A DNA stretch of 39,786 bases, taken from positions 1 to 39,786 of the forward strand of contig DASXXS010000195.1 of assembly GCA_036502925.1 (NCBI GenBank), given 5' to 3'. Below are positions 16,011 to 23,665 of this stretch, piece after piece; position 1 is the first letter of the stretch; the number at the start of each line of letters is the position of its first letter. The DNA is from VAZQ01 sp036502925. Lineage in GTDB: Bacteria > Pseudomonadota > Alphaproteobacteria > Rhizobiales > Xanthobacteraceae. The position numbers and the translations under genes are program-made. Below the pieces are notes generated by a model that saw only the letters and a program-made list of their open reading frames with translations, was not told where the DNA came from and did no database searches.

Positions 16011-17777
16011 GTGTCTGCAAAAGGCCTATCCGCAGCACTGGCGTCGGTCGCCGTTGTCGCCATGAGCCTGACGACCATGGCGATGCCGGCGCTCGCCGCC
16101 GACGTCACCCCGGAGCGCCTGCTCAACGCGGCCGCCGAGCCGCAGAACTGGCTCACCGTGCACCATGACTACAACAATTCCCGCCACTCGCTGCTCAAGG
16201 ACATCAACCGCGACAACGTCAAGGACCTCAAGCTCAAGTTCATCTTCTCGATCGGCGGACGCTCCACCGGTGGCACGCTGCGGGGCAAGGAGGAATCCAC
16301 CCCGCTGGTCGACGACGGCTTCATGTATGTGTCGGATACATGGGACCGTGTCATGAAATTCGACGTCCACAGCGGCACCGAGGCGGTGCCGCTGTGGCGC
16401 TACGATCCCAAGATCACGCAATCGCGCACCAATCGCGGGATCGCCATGTACGGCAACAAGGTCTTCATCGGCACCAACGACATGCGCATGATCGCGATCA
16501 ATCGCGATTCGGGCGAGCTCGCCTGGGAAGTGCAGGCGCGCGCCCCGACCGACCCGGTCACCGGGACGCCATCGGCCAAGACGCAGGGGTTCACGGCGGC
16601 CCCGCTGGCGGTCAAGACCGCCGGCGGCAAGGAGCTTGTCCTGCAGGGTGAAAGTTCAGGCGGCCAGCTCGGCACCAGGAGCTGGATCGGCGCCTGGGAC
16701 GTCAATACCGGCCAGCTGGCCTGGCGCACCTTCACCATTCCGGCCCCGGGCGAGCCCGGCTCCGAGACCTGGAAGGACAACCACAATGCCTGGCGGGTCG
16801 GCGGCGGCGGCGTCTGGCAGACCGCGTCCTACGATCCGGCTACCAACCTGGTCTATTACGGGACCGGCGATGCTTTCCCGAGCTTCGACCCCGAGTTCCG
16901 GCCCGGCGACAACCTGTTCACCGCCAGCACCATCGCGCTCGATGCAGATACCGGCAAGATCGTCTGGTATTTCCAGGAGACGCCGAACGAGCATTGGGAC
17001 TTCGACACGCCGAGCCCGAAAATGCTCTACGAGGTCTCGGTCAACGGCGAGACCCGCAAGGTGGTGGCGAACTTCTCGCGCAACGGCTTCTACTACACCC
17101 TCGACCGCACCAACGGGCAGTTCCTGCGCGCCGATCAGTATCAGGAGAAGGTGAACTGGACCAAGGGCATCGATCCCAAGACCGGCAAGCCTGTCGACTA
17201 TGATCCCACGCGCGGCGTGCAGCTCTATGCCGGGGTCGGCGGCATGCGCGGCAAGCCCGGACAGGAGGCTTGTCCCTGGTACAACGGCTCGCCGACCTTC
17301 TTTCCGCCCACGCTCGATCAGAAGCGCATGATCGCCTATGTGGGGGGCGCCGAGGGCTGCTGGGCCGGCACCAACGTGAAGACCCCGCTCGACGAGACCA
17401 AGGACTATGTCGGCCTGCCCCCGTGCTGCCAGGAGCAGGGACGCATTACGGCGCATGGCGCGATCTGGGCGATGGATCTGCGCACCGGTAAGGTGGTCGC
17501 CAAGACGCAATTCCCAGCCATATCCGAGTCCGGCATGCTGAGCACCGACGGGGATGTTTTGTTCAATGGGCGGCCCGACGGCCATCTGATCGCCTATGAT
17601 TCAGATACGCTCAAGGAGCTGTGGAGCTTCAGTCTCGGCACCCCGATCACGGCGCCGCCGATGACCTATAGCGTCGGCAGCAAGCAGTATGTCGCGGTGG
17701 TCGCCGGCGGCGCGGTCGGCGCGCGGGGCGGCGGTCTCTATCAGCCCTCCGCCATCGTGGCGGTGTTCGGAAACTAA
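16011..17777 (+). CDS. Secreted PQQ-type (beta-propeller) dehydrogenase, atypical metal site
   Basis: Resembles periplasmic PQQ-dependent alcohol dehydrogenases (MxaF/XoxF/ExaF superfamily), which oxidise alcohols and pass electrons to cytochrome c. GTG start with AAGGGAGGAAG just upstream; signal peptide to about residue 29 (ending PALAA); then propeller blades with repeated W-type motifs (AWDVNTGQLAW, ALDADTGKIVWYFQ). Metal-site positions compared from memory with M. extorquens MxaF: Glu177 is Gln219 (SSGGQLGTRSW), Asn261 is Asp287 (YYGTGDAF), the catalytic Asp is Asp330 (EHWDFD), and the extra Asp typical of lanthanide enzymes is Asp332. The vicinal Cys pair near residue 103 of MxaF is absent; a CC pair occurs late (PPCCQEQG). 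No xoxG/xoxJ or PQQ synthesis genes are nearby. Substrate unknown. Confidence 0.85.
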   Translation: MSAKGLSAALASVAVVAMSLTTMAMPALAADVTPERLLNAAAEPQNWLTVHHDYNNSRHSLLKDINRDNVKDLKLKFIFSIGGRSTGGTLRGKEESTPLVDDGFMYVSDTWDRVMKFDVHSGTEAVPLWRYDPKITQSRTNRGIAMYGNKVFIGTNDMRMIAINRDSGELAWEVQARAPTDPVTGTPSAKTQGFTAAPLAVKTAGGKELVLQGESSGGQLGTRSWIGAWDVNTGQLAWRTFTIPAPGEPGSETWKDNHNAWRVGGGGVWQTASYDPATNLVYYGTGDAFPSFDPEFRPGDNLFTASTIALDADTGKIVWYFQETPNEHWDFDTPSPKMLYEVSVNGETRKVVANFSRNGFYYTLDRTNGQFLRADQYQEKVNWTKGIDPKTGKPVDYDPTRGVQLYAGVGGMRGKPGQEACPWYNGSPTFFPPTLDQKRMIAYVGGAEGCWAGTNVKTPLDETKDYVGLPPCCQEQGRITAHGAIWAMDLRTGKVVAKTQFPAISESGMLSTDGDVLFNGRPDGHLIAYDSDTLKELWSFSLGTPITAPPMTYSVGSKQYVAVVAGGAVGARGGGLYQPSAIVAVFGN

Positions 17778-17780
17778 ACG

Positions 17781-17836
17781 AGCACGAGCGCCGTGCTGCT
17801 CAAACCATGGCCGAAGCCGAACGTCCGGCTTCGGCC
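17781..17836 (+). terminator. Two hairpins after the PQQ dehydrogenase
   Basis: Immediately after the stop codon AGCACG/CGTGCT (17781-17797) forms a 6-bp stem. It is followed by an 11-bp perfect stem, GGCCGAAGCCG (17809-17819) with CGGCTTCGGCC (17826-17836), loop 6 bases. The second is stable, but GCTTGCG rather than a T run follows it. It could stop transcription weakly, protect the upstream mRNA end, or act in the leader of the next gene at 17860. Confidence 0.4.
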
Positions 17837-17859
17837 GCTTGCGAATTGAACCGAAAATC

Positions 17860-18576
17860 ATGCGTGCATCCCGATTCCTGCTGGCCGCGGCTCTCGCCAC
17901 CGGGCTCGATCTGGGCGGCGCGTGCGCGCAAGAGCTGGCGACCAAAGTCTGGGACATCAAGCTCGGCACGCCGGTCGCGGCCTTGCCGCTCGACCAGTTC
18001 GTCGATCCGGCCTGCGGCACCAATGGCGGGCCGCCGTCGCGGGTGCTCGCGAGCTTCACCGACTTTGCGCTCTGCCCGCGCGACAAGGCGACCGGGCTGC
18101 ACGAGGTCTGGTTCCGCTACGACGACGAGCTCGAATATATCGCCCGGGCGCGGCGTTCCGAGATCATGATCCGGCTCTATCAGGCCAATGTGCTGGGCGG
18201 CCAGCCGATCATCACGTCGCTCCTGATCGATGATTCCGGCCTGGTCGAGGGCTATCGGATCGTCAACGACCCGCGCGCGTCCGGCGCTACCCGGATCGAG
18301 GCTTACGGCCTCGTCGAATTGTTCAAGGGCATGGCGGCGCCGGGTCTTGACTGCACCGACCTGCCGCCGGCCGAAGGCGAGCGGCCGATCGAGGACTTGT
18401 TCGTCAAGCAGTCGTGCGAATTGAAAGCCGATGGCCAGGTGACCAGGATCGAGGCCCGCCACTACTACAAGCCGGGGCAATACCTGGTGAACCCGAACGA
18501 CAATCGCATCACCCAGAACGAATTCGAGAGCTCCGCGCGGCTGGAGGTCTTTCGACCGCCGGCGGCGGCCAAATAG
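17860..18576 (+). CDS. Secreted protein of unknown function
   Basis: I do not recognise this family. From the ATG at 17860 it is 238 residues with a clear signal peptide (MRASRFLLAAALATGLDLGG, cleavage near ACAQ-E about residue 26). The mature part is soluble, with four Cys, which may form disulfides in the periplasm: one in DPACGTNGGPP, one in FALCPRD, one in LDCTDLPPAE and one in KQSCELKADG. Segments DEVWF-like (HEVWFRYDDELEYIARARR) and EARHYYKPGQYLVNPNDN suggest a folded beta-rich domain. An upstream-extended frame to 17689 overlaps the dehydrogenase and lacks a signal peptide. The start has no strong Shine-Dalgarno. Co-orientation with the PQQ dehydrogenase, 82 bases away, hints at joint expression but proves nothing. 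Confidence 0.75.
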   Translation: MRASRFLLAAALATGLDLGGACAQELATKVWDIKLGTPVAALPLDQFVDPACGTNGGPPSRVLASFTDFALCPRDKATGLHEVWFRYDDELEYIARARRSEIMIRLYQANVLGGQPIITSLLIDDSGLVEGYRIVNDPRASGATRIEAYGLVELFKGMAAPGLDCTDLPPAEGERPIEDLFVKQSCELKADGQVTRIEARHYYKPGQYLVNPNDNRITQNEFESSARLEVFRPPAAAK

Positions 18577-18593
18577 CGGGCCGCCCGCGCGCC

Positions 18594-19370
18594 TTACGGA
18601 TGAATGCTGTTGTCCGGCATCATCGCGCCGGTAAGGATGGTTCCGGCCTGATTGGCATTGGTGAGATTGGCTGATCGCAGCACCGCATAGCTCATGTCGG
18701 CGGAGCTCAGATCCGCGACTCCGAGGTCGGCGAGAAAGAATATGGATTGCCGCAGCGCCGCGCCGTGGAGATTGACCTCCCGCATATTGGCTTCCGTGAA
18801 ATCCGTGCCGTCGGCCACCGCTCCCCGCAGATTGGCGCGCAGCATTCGGCCCTGATGCAGGTTGGCGCCATCGAGCCGCGCTCCGGCGAAGCTGGCGTCG
18901 TCGAGCTGGGCGGCTTCCAGGTCCGCCTCGGTGAGATTTGCTTGATCGAGCTTGCCGCCGAGCAGATGGATGCTGCCCATCAAGGCCTCGGTGAGGTCGG
19001 CGCCGGAAAAGTCGGCGCGGCCAGCCTCCGCTTCGAACAGCATCGCGCCCTTCATCTTGGCATGGCTCAGATTGGCCTGCAGTAGACTGGTCTTGTTGAG
19101 GTTGGCGCCGGTGAGGTCGGCGCCCGCCAGATTGGCGCCGCGCAGAAGCGAGCGATGCAGGCTGGCCTCGCTCAGATTGGCGCCCGCCAGATTGGCGCCG
19201 CTCAAATCCCGTCGCTTGAGCTTGGCGCCCGAAAGATCGCAGCCGGGGCAGTCCTTGCTCCGCCCGGCCAGAAAGGCCGCGACATCCTGCGCCGCTGCCG
19301 CGCGGCCGGTGCACAGGAGCGCGCTCGCGGCGATGGCCATTGCAACCGCTGCGGCGAGGGGGCGATGCAT
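18594..19370 (-). CDS. Secreted pentapeptide-repeat protein
   Basis: A 258-residue protein with a signal peptide (to about residue 27, ending AAAAQ) followed by AAFLAGRSKDCPGCDLSGAK, which includes a CPGC motif, and then an almost unbroken run of A(D/N)LxX pentapeptides (GANLAGANLSEASLHRSLLR type) to the C-terminus. Such repeats fold as a right-handed quadrilateral beta helix. The location is probably periplasmic or outer surface. Function is unknown; the family includes gyrase-protecting proteins, but those are cytoplasmic and lack a signal. The start ATG 19370 has CGAGG 7 bases upstream. It is 38 bases downstream of dnaE on the same strand and may share its transcript. It converges with the + strand gene ending at 18576, 17 bases away. 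Confidence 0.85.
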   Translation of the reverse strand: MHRPLAAAVAMAIAASALLCTGRAAAAQDVAAFLAGRSKDCPGCDLSGAKLKRRDLSGANLAGANLSEASLHRSLLRGANLAGADLTGANLNKTSLLQANLSHAKMKGAMLFEAEAGRADFSGADLTEALMGSIHLLGGKLDQANLTEADLEAAQLDDASFAGARLDGANLHQGRMLRANLRGAVADGTDFTEANMREVNLHGAALRQSIFFLADLGVADLSSADMSYAVLRSANLTNANQAGTILTGAMMPDNSIHP

Positions 19371-19408
19371 CGGGCGCCTCGAGGGCCAGAGGGGGTACTT
19401 GGTTGGTA

Positions 19409-22400
19409 TCACACCGCCTCGACCGCGACCACTCCGGGCACCGCCTTGATGGCGCCGGCGATTTGCGGCGAGACCTTGAAGCGCCCCGGCAGCTTGACCT
19501 CGACCTCGGTGCCCTGATCCAGCATCAGGATCACCGACACTTCGCCGTCGGACTTTATCGGTCCGGGCCGCGGCGGCGCCGGCGCCGTTCCCTCCAGCCG
19601 CTTGGCGACGCTCTCGATCGGCGCCGGGTCGCGCAGGAACACGCGCAGCCCCTTCTGCAGCTTGGCGGCAGCTTCGTCGAGCGGCTCGGCCATCTGGATG
19701 CGCGCGCGCACGTCGTCGCCCTGCACTTCGGCCGAGAGCGAGAGCAGCAGCGCCCTGCCCGGCTCCAGGAGGTCGCGGAACTGCGCCAGCCCCTCGGAGA
19801 ACACCACCGCCTCGAAATGGCCGGATGGATCCGACAGCTCGATGATGCCCATCTTGCTGCCGGTACGGGTGCGGCGCTCGAGCCGCGTCACGACCGTTCC
19901 GGCGACCCGGCCGCCGCTGGCGCCCGCCTTCACGGCGCGGGCAAATTCGGCCCATGACTGGACGCGCAGGCGCTTGAGCGCGGCAGCGTAATCGTCGAGC
20001 GGATGTCCGGAGAGAAAGAACCCGATCGCCTCGAATTCCTTCTGCAGGCGTTCGGCCGGGAGCCATGGTTCGACGGCCGCGAGCGCAAGCGGCGGGCGCG
20101 CTGTCGCTCCGCCGAACAGCTCCGACTGGCCGGTTGACTGCGCGTCATGGGTCCGCTGCGCCGACGAGAGCATGACATCGACGCCGGCAAAGACGCGTGC
20201 GCGGTTGGCCTCGATCGCGTCGAAGGCGCCGGCAGCGGCAAGGCTTTCCAGCACGCGCTTGTTGATCGCGCGCGGGCTCACCCGGTCGGCGAAATCCGCA
20301 AGGTCGGTGAAAGCGCGCTCGCCGCGCGCCGCGACGATGGCCTCGACCGCCTGCGGCCCCACCCCTTTGAGCGCCGCAAGCGCGTAGTGGATGGTGTTGC
20401 CCGCGACATCGAAGGCGGCGCCGGAGCGGTTGACCGAGGGGGCCTCGACCTTGATCCCCAGCCGCTGCGCCTCGCCGCGGAATTCAGCGAGCTTGTCGGT
20501 ATTGCTCATGTCGAGCGTCATCGAGGCGGCGAGAAACTCGACCGGATAGTTCGCCTTCATGTAGGCGGTCTGATAGGTGAGCAGCGCATAGGGCGCCGAA
20601 TGCGACTTGTTGAAGCCGTATTCCGCGAACTTGGCGCAAGCGTCGAAAATCGTGCTCGCGATGGCGGCGTCCACGCCCCGCTCCACGGCGCCGGCGAGGA
20701 AACGGCCGCGCTGCGCGTTCATCTCCGCTTTGATCTTCTTGCCCATGGCGCGGCGCAGCAGGTCCGCTTCGGCCAGGCTGTAGCCGGCGAGGTCGCGCGC
20801 GATCTGCTGCACCTGCTCCTGATAGGTGATGATGCCGTAGGTCGGCTCCAGGATCGGCTCGAGCTTGGGATGGAGATATTCGATCGGCTCCTGCCCGAGC
20901 TTGCGCGCGCAATAGGTCGGGATATTCGCCATCGGTCCGGGCCGATAGAGCGCGACCAGCACGATCAGATCCTCGAAGCGGTCGGGCCGCATGTCGACCA
21001 GGGCGCGGCGCATGCCCTGGCTTTCCACCTGGAAGATGCCGACGGTCTCGCCGTGCGCCAGCATCGCGAAGGTCTTGGGGTCGTCGAGCGGGACGGCCAA
21101 GAGATCGATCTCGATGCCGCGCTTGCGCACGAGCGCGACCGCGGTCTGCAATACGGTCAGCGTCTTGAGCCCGAGAAAATCGAACTTCACCAGCCCGGCC
21201 TGCTCGACCCATTTCATGTTGAACTGGGTCACCGGCATCAGGGATTTCGGATCGCGATAGAGCGGCACCATCTCGGCGAGCGCGCGTTCGCCGATGACGA
21301 TGCCGGCGGCGTGGGTCGAGGCATGGCGATGCAGGCCTTCGAGCCGCTGCGCGATGTCGAAGGCGCGCTTGACCACAGGGTCGCTGTCGCGCGCGGCCTG
21401 CAGGCGCGGCTCGTCTTCGATCGCGCGCTTGAGCGAGATCGGGCTGGCGGGATTCTGCGGCACCAGCTTGCACAGCTTGTCGACCTGGCCATAGGGCATC
21501 TGCAGCACGCGGCCGACGTCGCGCAGCACGCCGCGCGCCTGCAGGGTGCCGAAAGTGATGATCTGCGCCACGTGATCGCGGCCATATCGTTGCTGGACGT
21601 AGGTGATCACCTCGTCGCGCCGGTCCTGGCAGAAGTCGATGTCGAAGTCAGGCATCGACACGCGCTCGGGATTGAGGAAGCGCTCGAACAGGAGGCCAAA
21701 CCGGATCGGGTCGAGATCGGTGATGGTATGCGCATAGGCGACGAGCGAGCCGGCCCCCGATCCGCGGCCGGGTCCGACCGGAATTCCCTGCGCCTTGGCC
21801 CATTGGATGAAATCGGCGACGATGAGGAAGTAGCCCGGATATTTCATGCTGGCGATGACGCCGAGCTCGTAGGCGAGCCGCTCGCGATAGTCCTCGGCCG
21901 TGCGGCCGGGCGCGAGCCCATGCACGCGCAGACGCCGCTCAAGCCCGATTTGCGCCTGCCGGCGGAGCTCGTCGGCTTCGTCGACCACGGCGCTGTCGGT
22001 CCCGACGGAGAAACGCGGCAGGATCGGCGCTTGCACGCGCGGCCGGAAGGCGCAGCGCTGCGCGATCTCGATGGTGGAGGCGAGCGCCTCCGGCAGATCG
22101 GCGAACAGCGCCGCCATTTCGGCACGGGTCTTGAACCGGTGCTCGGCCGTCAGCTGGCGCCGGTCGGTCTCCGCCAGGTAGCGGCCCTCGGCGATGCAGA
22201 TGAGCGCATCATGGGCTTCGTAATCGTCGCGGGCCGCAAAAAACGGCTCATTGCTGGCAACCAGCGGGATGCCCTGCGCATAGGCCAATTCGACCAGGGC
22301 GACTTCGGCCCGGCGCTCGGCCGCGGTGCCGTGGCGTTGCAGCTCGACATAGAGGCGGTCGCCGAAAAGCTGCAGCAGCGCGGCGCAGCGCGCAGCCGCG

Positions 22401-22879
22401 AGGCTGCCCTGACCAGCCACGATGGCGCCATCGAGCGGTCCGCCCGGACCGCCGGTGAGCGCGATCAGCGCCCCGGCCTCGGCGGCGAGCCAAGCGAGCT
22501 TGATGTGGGGTGGTTCATTCGACGGTGACTCCAGGAAGGCGCGCGAATTGAGCCGCATGAGGCTGCGGTAGCCTGCCTCCCGTGCGGCCAGGAGAACGAT
22601 ACGCGGCCGCGTCAGCGGCAGGCCGCCGGGCGCGCGCGGACCGCCGTCCTGGTCGGCAAAATCGACCGAGAGCGCGCAGCCGATGATCGGCTGGATCCCG
22701 GCGCCCGCCATCTTGTCGGAGAATTCGAGCGCGCCGAACATGTTGTCGGTGTCGGTGAGCGCGAGCGCGGGCTGCCGGTCGGCCTTGGCCAGCTCGGCAA
22801 GCCGCGCGATCGGCAGCGCGCCTTCCAGCAAGGAGTAGGACGAGTGCACGTGAAGATGCACGAAAGCAGCGTCTGCCAT
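19409..22879 (-). CDS. dnaE: DNA polymerase III alpha subunit
   Basis: Catalytic subunit of the replicative polymerase. It is 1156 residues, normal for DnaE1. N-terminal PHP domain (FVHLHVHSSYSLLEGALPI, residues 6-24), palm with the catalytic Asp cluster in MPDFDIDFCQDRR (Asp413 and Asp415) and the third Asp in KFDFLGLKTL, then the beta-binding and helix-hairpin-helix region (ALAALKGVGPQAVEAIV) and a C-terminal OB fold (RRTRTGSKMGIIELSD). I chose ATG 22879; the frame is open to 22918 but the added residues are not conserved. A 32-codon SOS-type gene lies 122 bases upstream on the same strand, so dnaE might receive transcription from that promoter. A weak independent -35/-10 (TTGACG at 22991-22986, TAAGGC at 22970-22965, spacer 15) is also visible. 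Confidence 0.98.
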   Translation of the reverse strand: MADAAFVHLHVHSSYSLLEGALPIARLAELAKADRQPALALTDTDNMFGALEFSDKMAGAGIQPIIGCALSVDFADQDGGPRAPGGLPLTRPRIVLLAAREAGYRSLMRLNSRAFLESPSNEPPHIKLAWLAAEAGALIALTGGPGGPLDGAIVAGQGSLAAARCAALLQLFGDRLYVELQRHGTAAERRAEVALVELAYAQGIPLVASNEPFFAARDDYEAHDALICIAEGRYLAETDRRQLTAEHRFKTRAEMAALFADLPEALASTIEIAQRCAFRPRVQAPILPRFSVGTDSAVVDEADELRRQAQIGLERRLRVHGLAPGRTAEDYRERLAYELGVIASMKYPGYFLIVADFIQWAKAQGIPVGPGRGSGAGSLVAYAHTITDLDPIRFGLLFERFLNPERVSMPDFDIDFCQDRRDEVITYVQQRYGRDHVAQIITFGTLQARGVLRDVGRVLQMPYGQVDKLCKLVPQNPASPISLKRAIEDEPRLQAARDSDPVVKRAFDIAQRLEGLHRHASTHAAGIVIGERALAEMVPLYRDPKSLMPVTQFNMKWVEQAGLVKFDFLGLKTLTVLQTAVALVRKRGIEIDLLAVPLDDPKTFAMLAHGETVGIFQVESQGMRRALVDMRPDRFEDLIVLVALYRPGPMANIPTYCARKLGQEPIEYLHPKLEPILEPTYGIITYQEQVQQIARDLAGYSLAEADLLRRAMGKKIKAEMNAQRGRFLAGAVERGVDAAIASTIFDACAKFAEYGFNKSHSAPYALLTYQTAYMKANYPVEFLAASMTLDMSNTDKLAEFRGEAQRLGIKVEAPSVNRSGAAFDVAGNTIHYALAALKGVGPQAVEAIVAARGERAFTDLADFADRVSPRAINKRVLESLAAAGAFDAIEANRARVFAGVDVMLSSAQRTHDAQSTGQSELFGGATARPPLALAAVEPWLPAERLQKEFEAIGFFLSGHPLDDYAAALKRLRVQSWAEFARAVKAGASGGRVAGTVVTRLERRTRTGSKMGIIELSDPSGHFEAVVFSEGLAQFRDLLEPGRALLLSLSAEVQGDDVRARIQMAEPLDEAAAKLQKGLRVFLRDPAPIESVAKRLEGTAPAPPRPGPIKSDGEVSVILMLDQGTEVEVKLPGRFKVSPQIAGAIKAVPGVVAVEAV

Positions 22880-23001
22880 GGAGCCTCGCGAATCGCAGCG
22901 GATGATCGTGCGGGTCACGACATGCCGTTGTCCATCGCCGCGGCGGAAAAGCGATGAGCGGTCCGCCTTATCCCCAGGGTCCGTCCGTCAAGGTGCGGGC
23001 G

Positions 23002-23100
23002 TTACAGCGTGGCGATGACCTGCACCCAGATCGCGACCATTCCGAGAAACAGCGCAAGCGAGGTAAGGGCGGCAGCCTCTTCGGCAAATATTCGGAACAT
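23002..23100 (-). CDS. 32-residue predicted SOS-controlled membrane protein (SidA-like candidate)
   Basis: A 33-codon ORF (ATG at 23100, TAA at 23002). The peptide begins MFRIFAEEAAAL and continues as one hydrophobic helix of about 18-20 residues (TSLALFLGMVAIWVQV) to a short tail IATL. A clear Shine-Dalgarno, GGGGAGAG, lies 6 bases before the ATG. The promoter in front is overlapped by two LexA boxes, so expression should rise on DNA damage. In Caulobacter the SOS-induced protein SidA is a 29-residue single-pass inner-membrane inhibitor of division; size, topology and control match, but I cannot claim sequence homology. Other possibilities are a TisB-like SOS membrane toxin or a small regulator of another membrane protein. 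dnaE follows 122 bases downstream. Confidence 0.7.
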   Translation of the reverse strand: MFRIFAEEAAALTSLALFLGMVAIWVQVIATL

Positions 23101-23118
23101 CCCAACTCTCCCCTTGAT

Positions 23119-23155
23119 TAGAACGAAAGAAGAACATAGTTCTTATTACGTTCTA
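23119..23155. promoter_or_regulatory. Paired LexA boxes in inverted orientation
   Basis: The alphaproteobacterial LexA site is GTTC-N7-GTTC. Here GAAC-N7-GAAC occupies 23121-23135 (the site on the minus strand) and GTTC-N7-GTTC occupies 23139-23153 (the site on the plus strand), separated by ATA. The whole is a near-perfect dyad: TAGAACG at the left end mirrors CGTTCTA at the right, and AAGAAC-ATA-GTTCTT forms the centre. Two matching 8-base-specified boxes side by side make chance very unlikely. It overlaps the -35/-10 of the small membrane-protein gene and lies 106 bases before the lipoprotein start on the other strand. Confidence 0.85.
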
Positions 23156-23160
23156 GTCAA
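23133..23160 (-). promoter_or_regulatory. SOS promoter of the 32-residue protein
   Basis: On the minus strand TTGACT (-35, 23160-23155) and TATGTT (-10, 23138-23133) are spaced by 16 bases. Transcription would start near 23126, giving a leader of about 26 bases that carries the GGGGAG ribosome site. The two LexA boxes cover the -35, spacer and -10 and the start region, a classic repression layout. Confidence 0.7.
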
Positions 23161-23260
23161 GCGGATTATGGCTTGGGCCTTGTTCCGGATGAAGCCGGAG
23201 GCGCACATGATCCGCAAAAGCAGGGATTGTCCAATATCCACATATGGTTGGGGGGGTGCC

Positions 23261-23635
23261 ATGCGCAAACTTGGATTGGCAATGGGCATTGCGGTTGCGG
23301 TGGGGGCGTGCGCCGGCCGCGCGCCCCAGCCGGTCGCGGTGGTTCAACCGCAAGATCGATATGCGGACTGCGTGGCCATCACGGCCGAGGTCGAAGCGAA
23401 CAACCAGAAGATCAATGAACTTGCCTCCGAGCAGGGCCTCAAGGTCGGTCAGAATGTGGCTGCCGGCGTTGCCGGCCTGGTGGTCTGGCCGCTCCTCTTT
23501 GCCATGGATTTTCAGGACTCGGCCGGCAAGGAAGTTGCCGCCATCCAGAGTCGCCAGCAATACCTCGCCACCTTGGCAGAACAGAGATGTAGGCCTGCTG
23601 CACCCCCCAAGCCTGATCCGGCGCGCAAGCGCTGA
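23261..23635 (+). CDS. Small predicted lipoprotein
   Basis: From ATG 23261 (G-rich ribosome site just upstream) this is a 124-residue protein. The N-terminus MRKLGLAMGIAVAVGACAG looks like a lipoprotein signal with Cys17 as the lipidated residue; VGAC is a slightly loose lipobox. It continues with a soluble helix (CVAITAEVEANNQKINELAS), a hydrophobic stretch (NVAAGVAGLVVWPLLFAMDF, about 65-84) and another helix (SAGKEVAAIQSRQQYLATLA) with a second Cys. Similar small proteins with the EQGLKVxQNVAAGVAGL pattern occur in rhizobia, function unknown. Located to the right of the paired LexA boxes, so possibly SOS-linked, though the 106-base distance and lack of a clear promoter leave this open. Confidence 0.75.
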   Translation: MRKLGLAMGIAVAVGACAGRAPQPVAVVQPQDRYADCVAITAEVEANNQKINELASEQGLKVGQNVAAGVAGLVVWPLLFAMDFQDSAGKEVAAIQSRQQYLATLAEQRCRPAAPPKPDPARKR

Positions 23636-23665
23636 CGCCGTGATCACGAAGGAACTTGCCAGGAG

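Noticed and set aside
18594..19240. Apparent DNA repeats in the pentapeptide gene
   Set aside because: The recurring GCGCCCGCCAGATTGGC-like units reflect the protein repeat, not a mobile or CRISPR-type array; spacing is 15 bases and codon-locked.
20147..22528. 793-codon open frame on + inside dnaE
   Set aside because: Fully antisense to conserved DnaE motifs; the open frame follows from GC-rich third positions on the coding strand.
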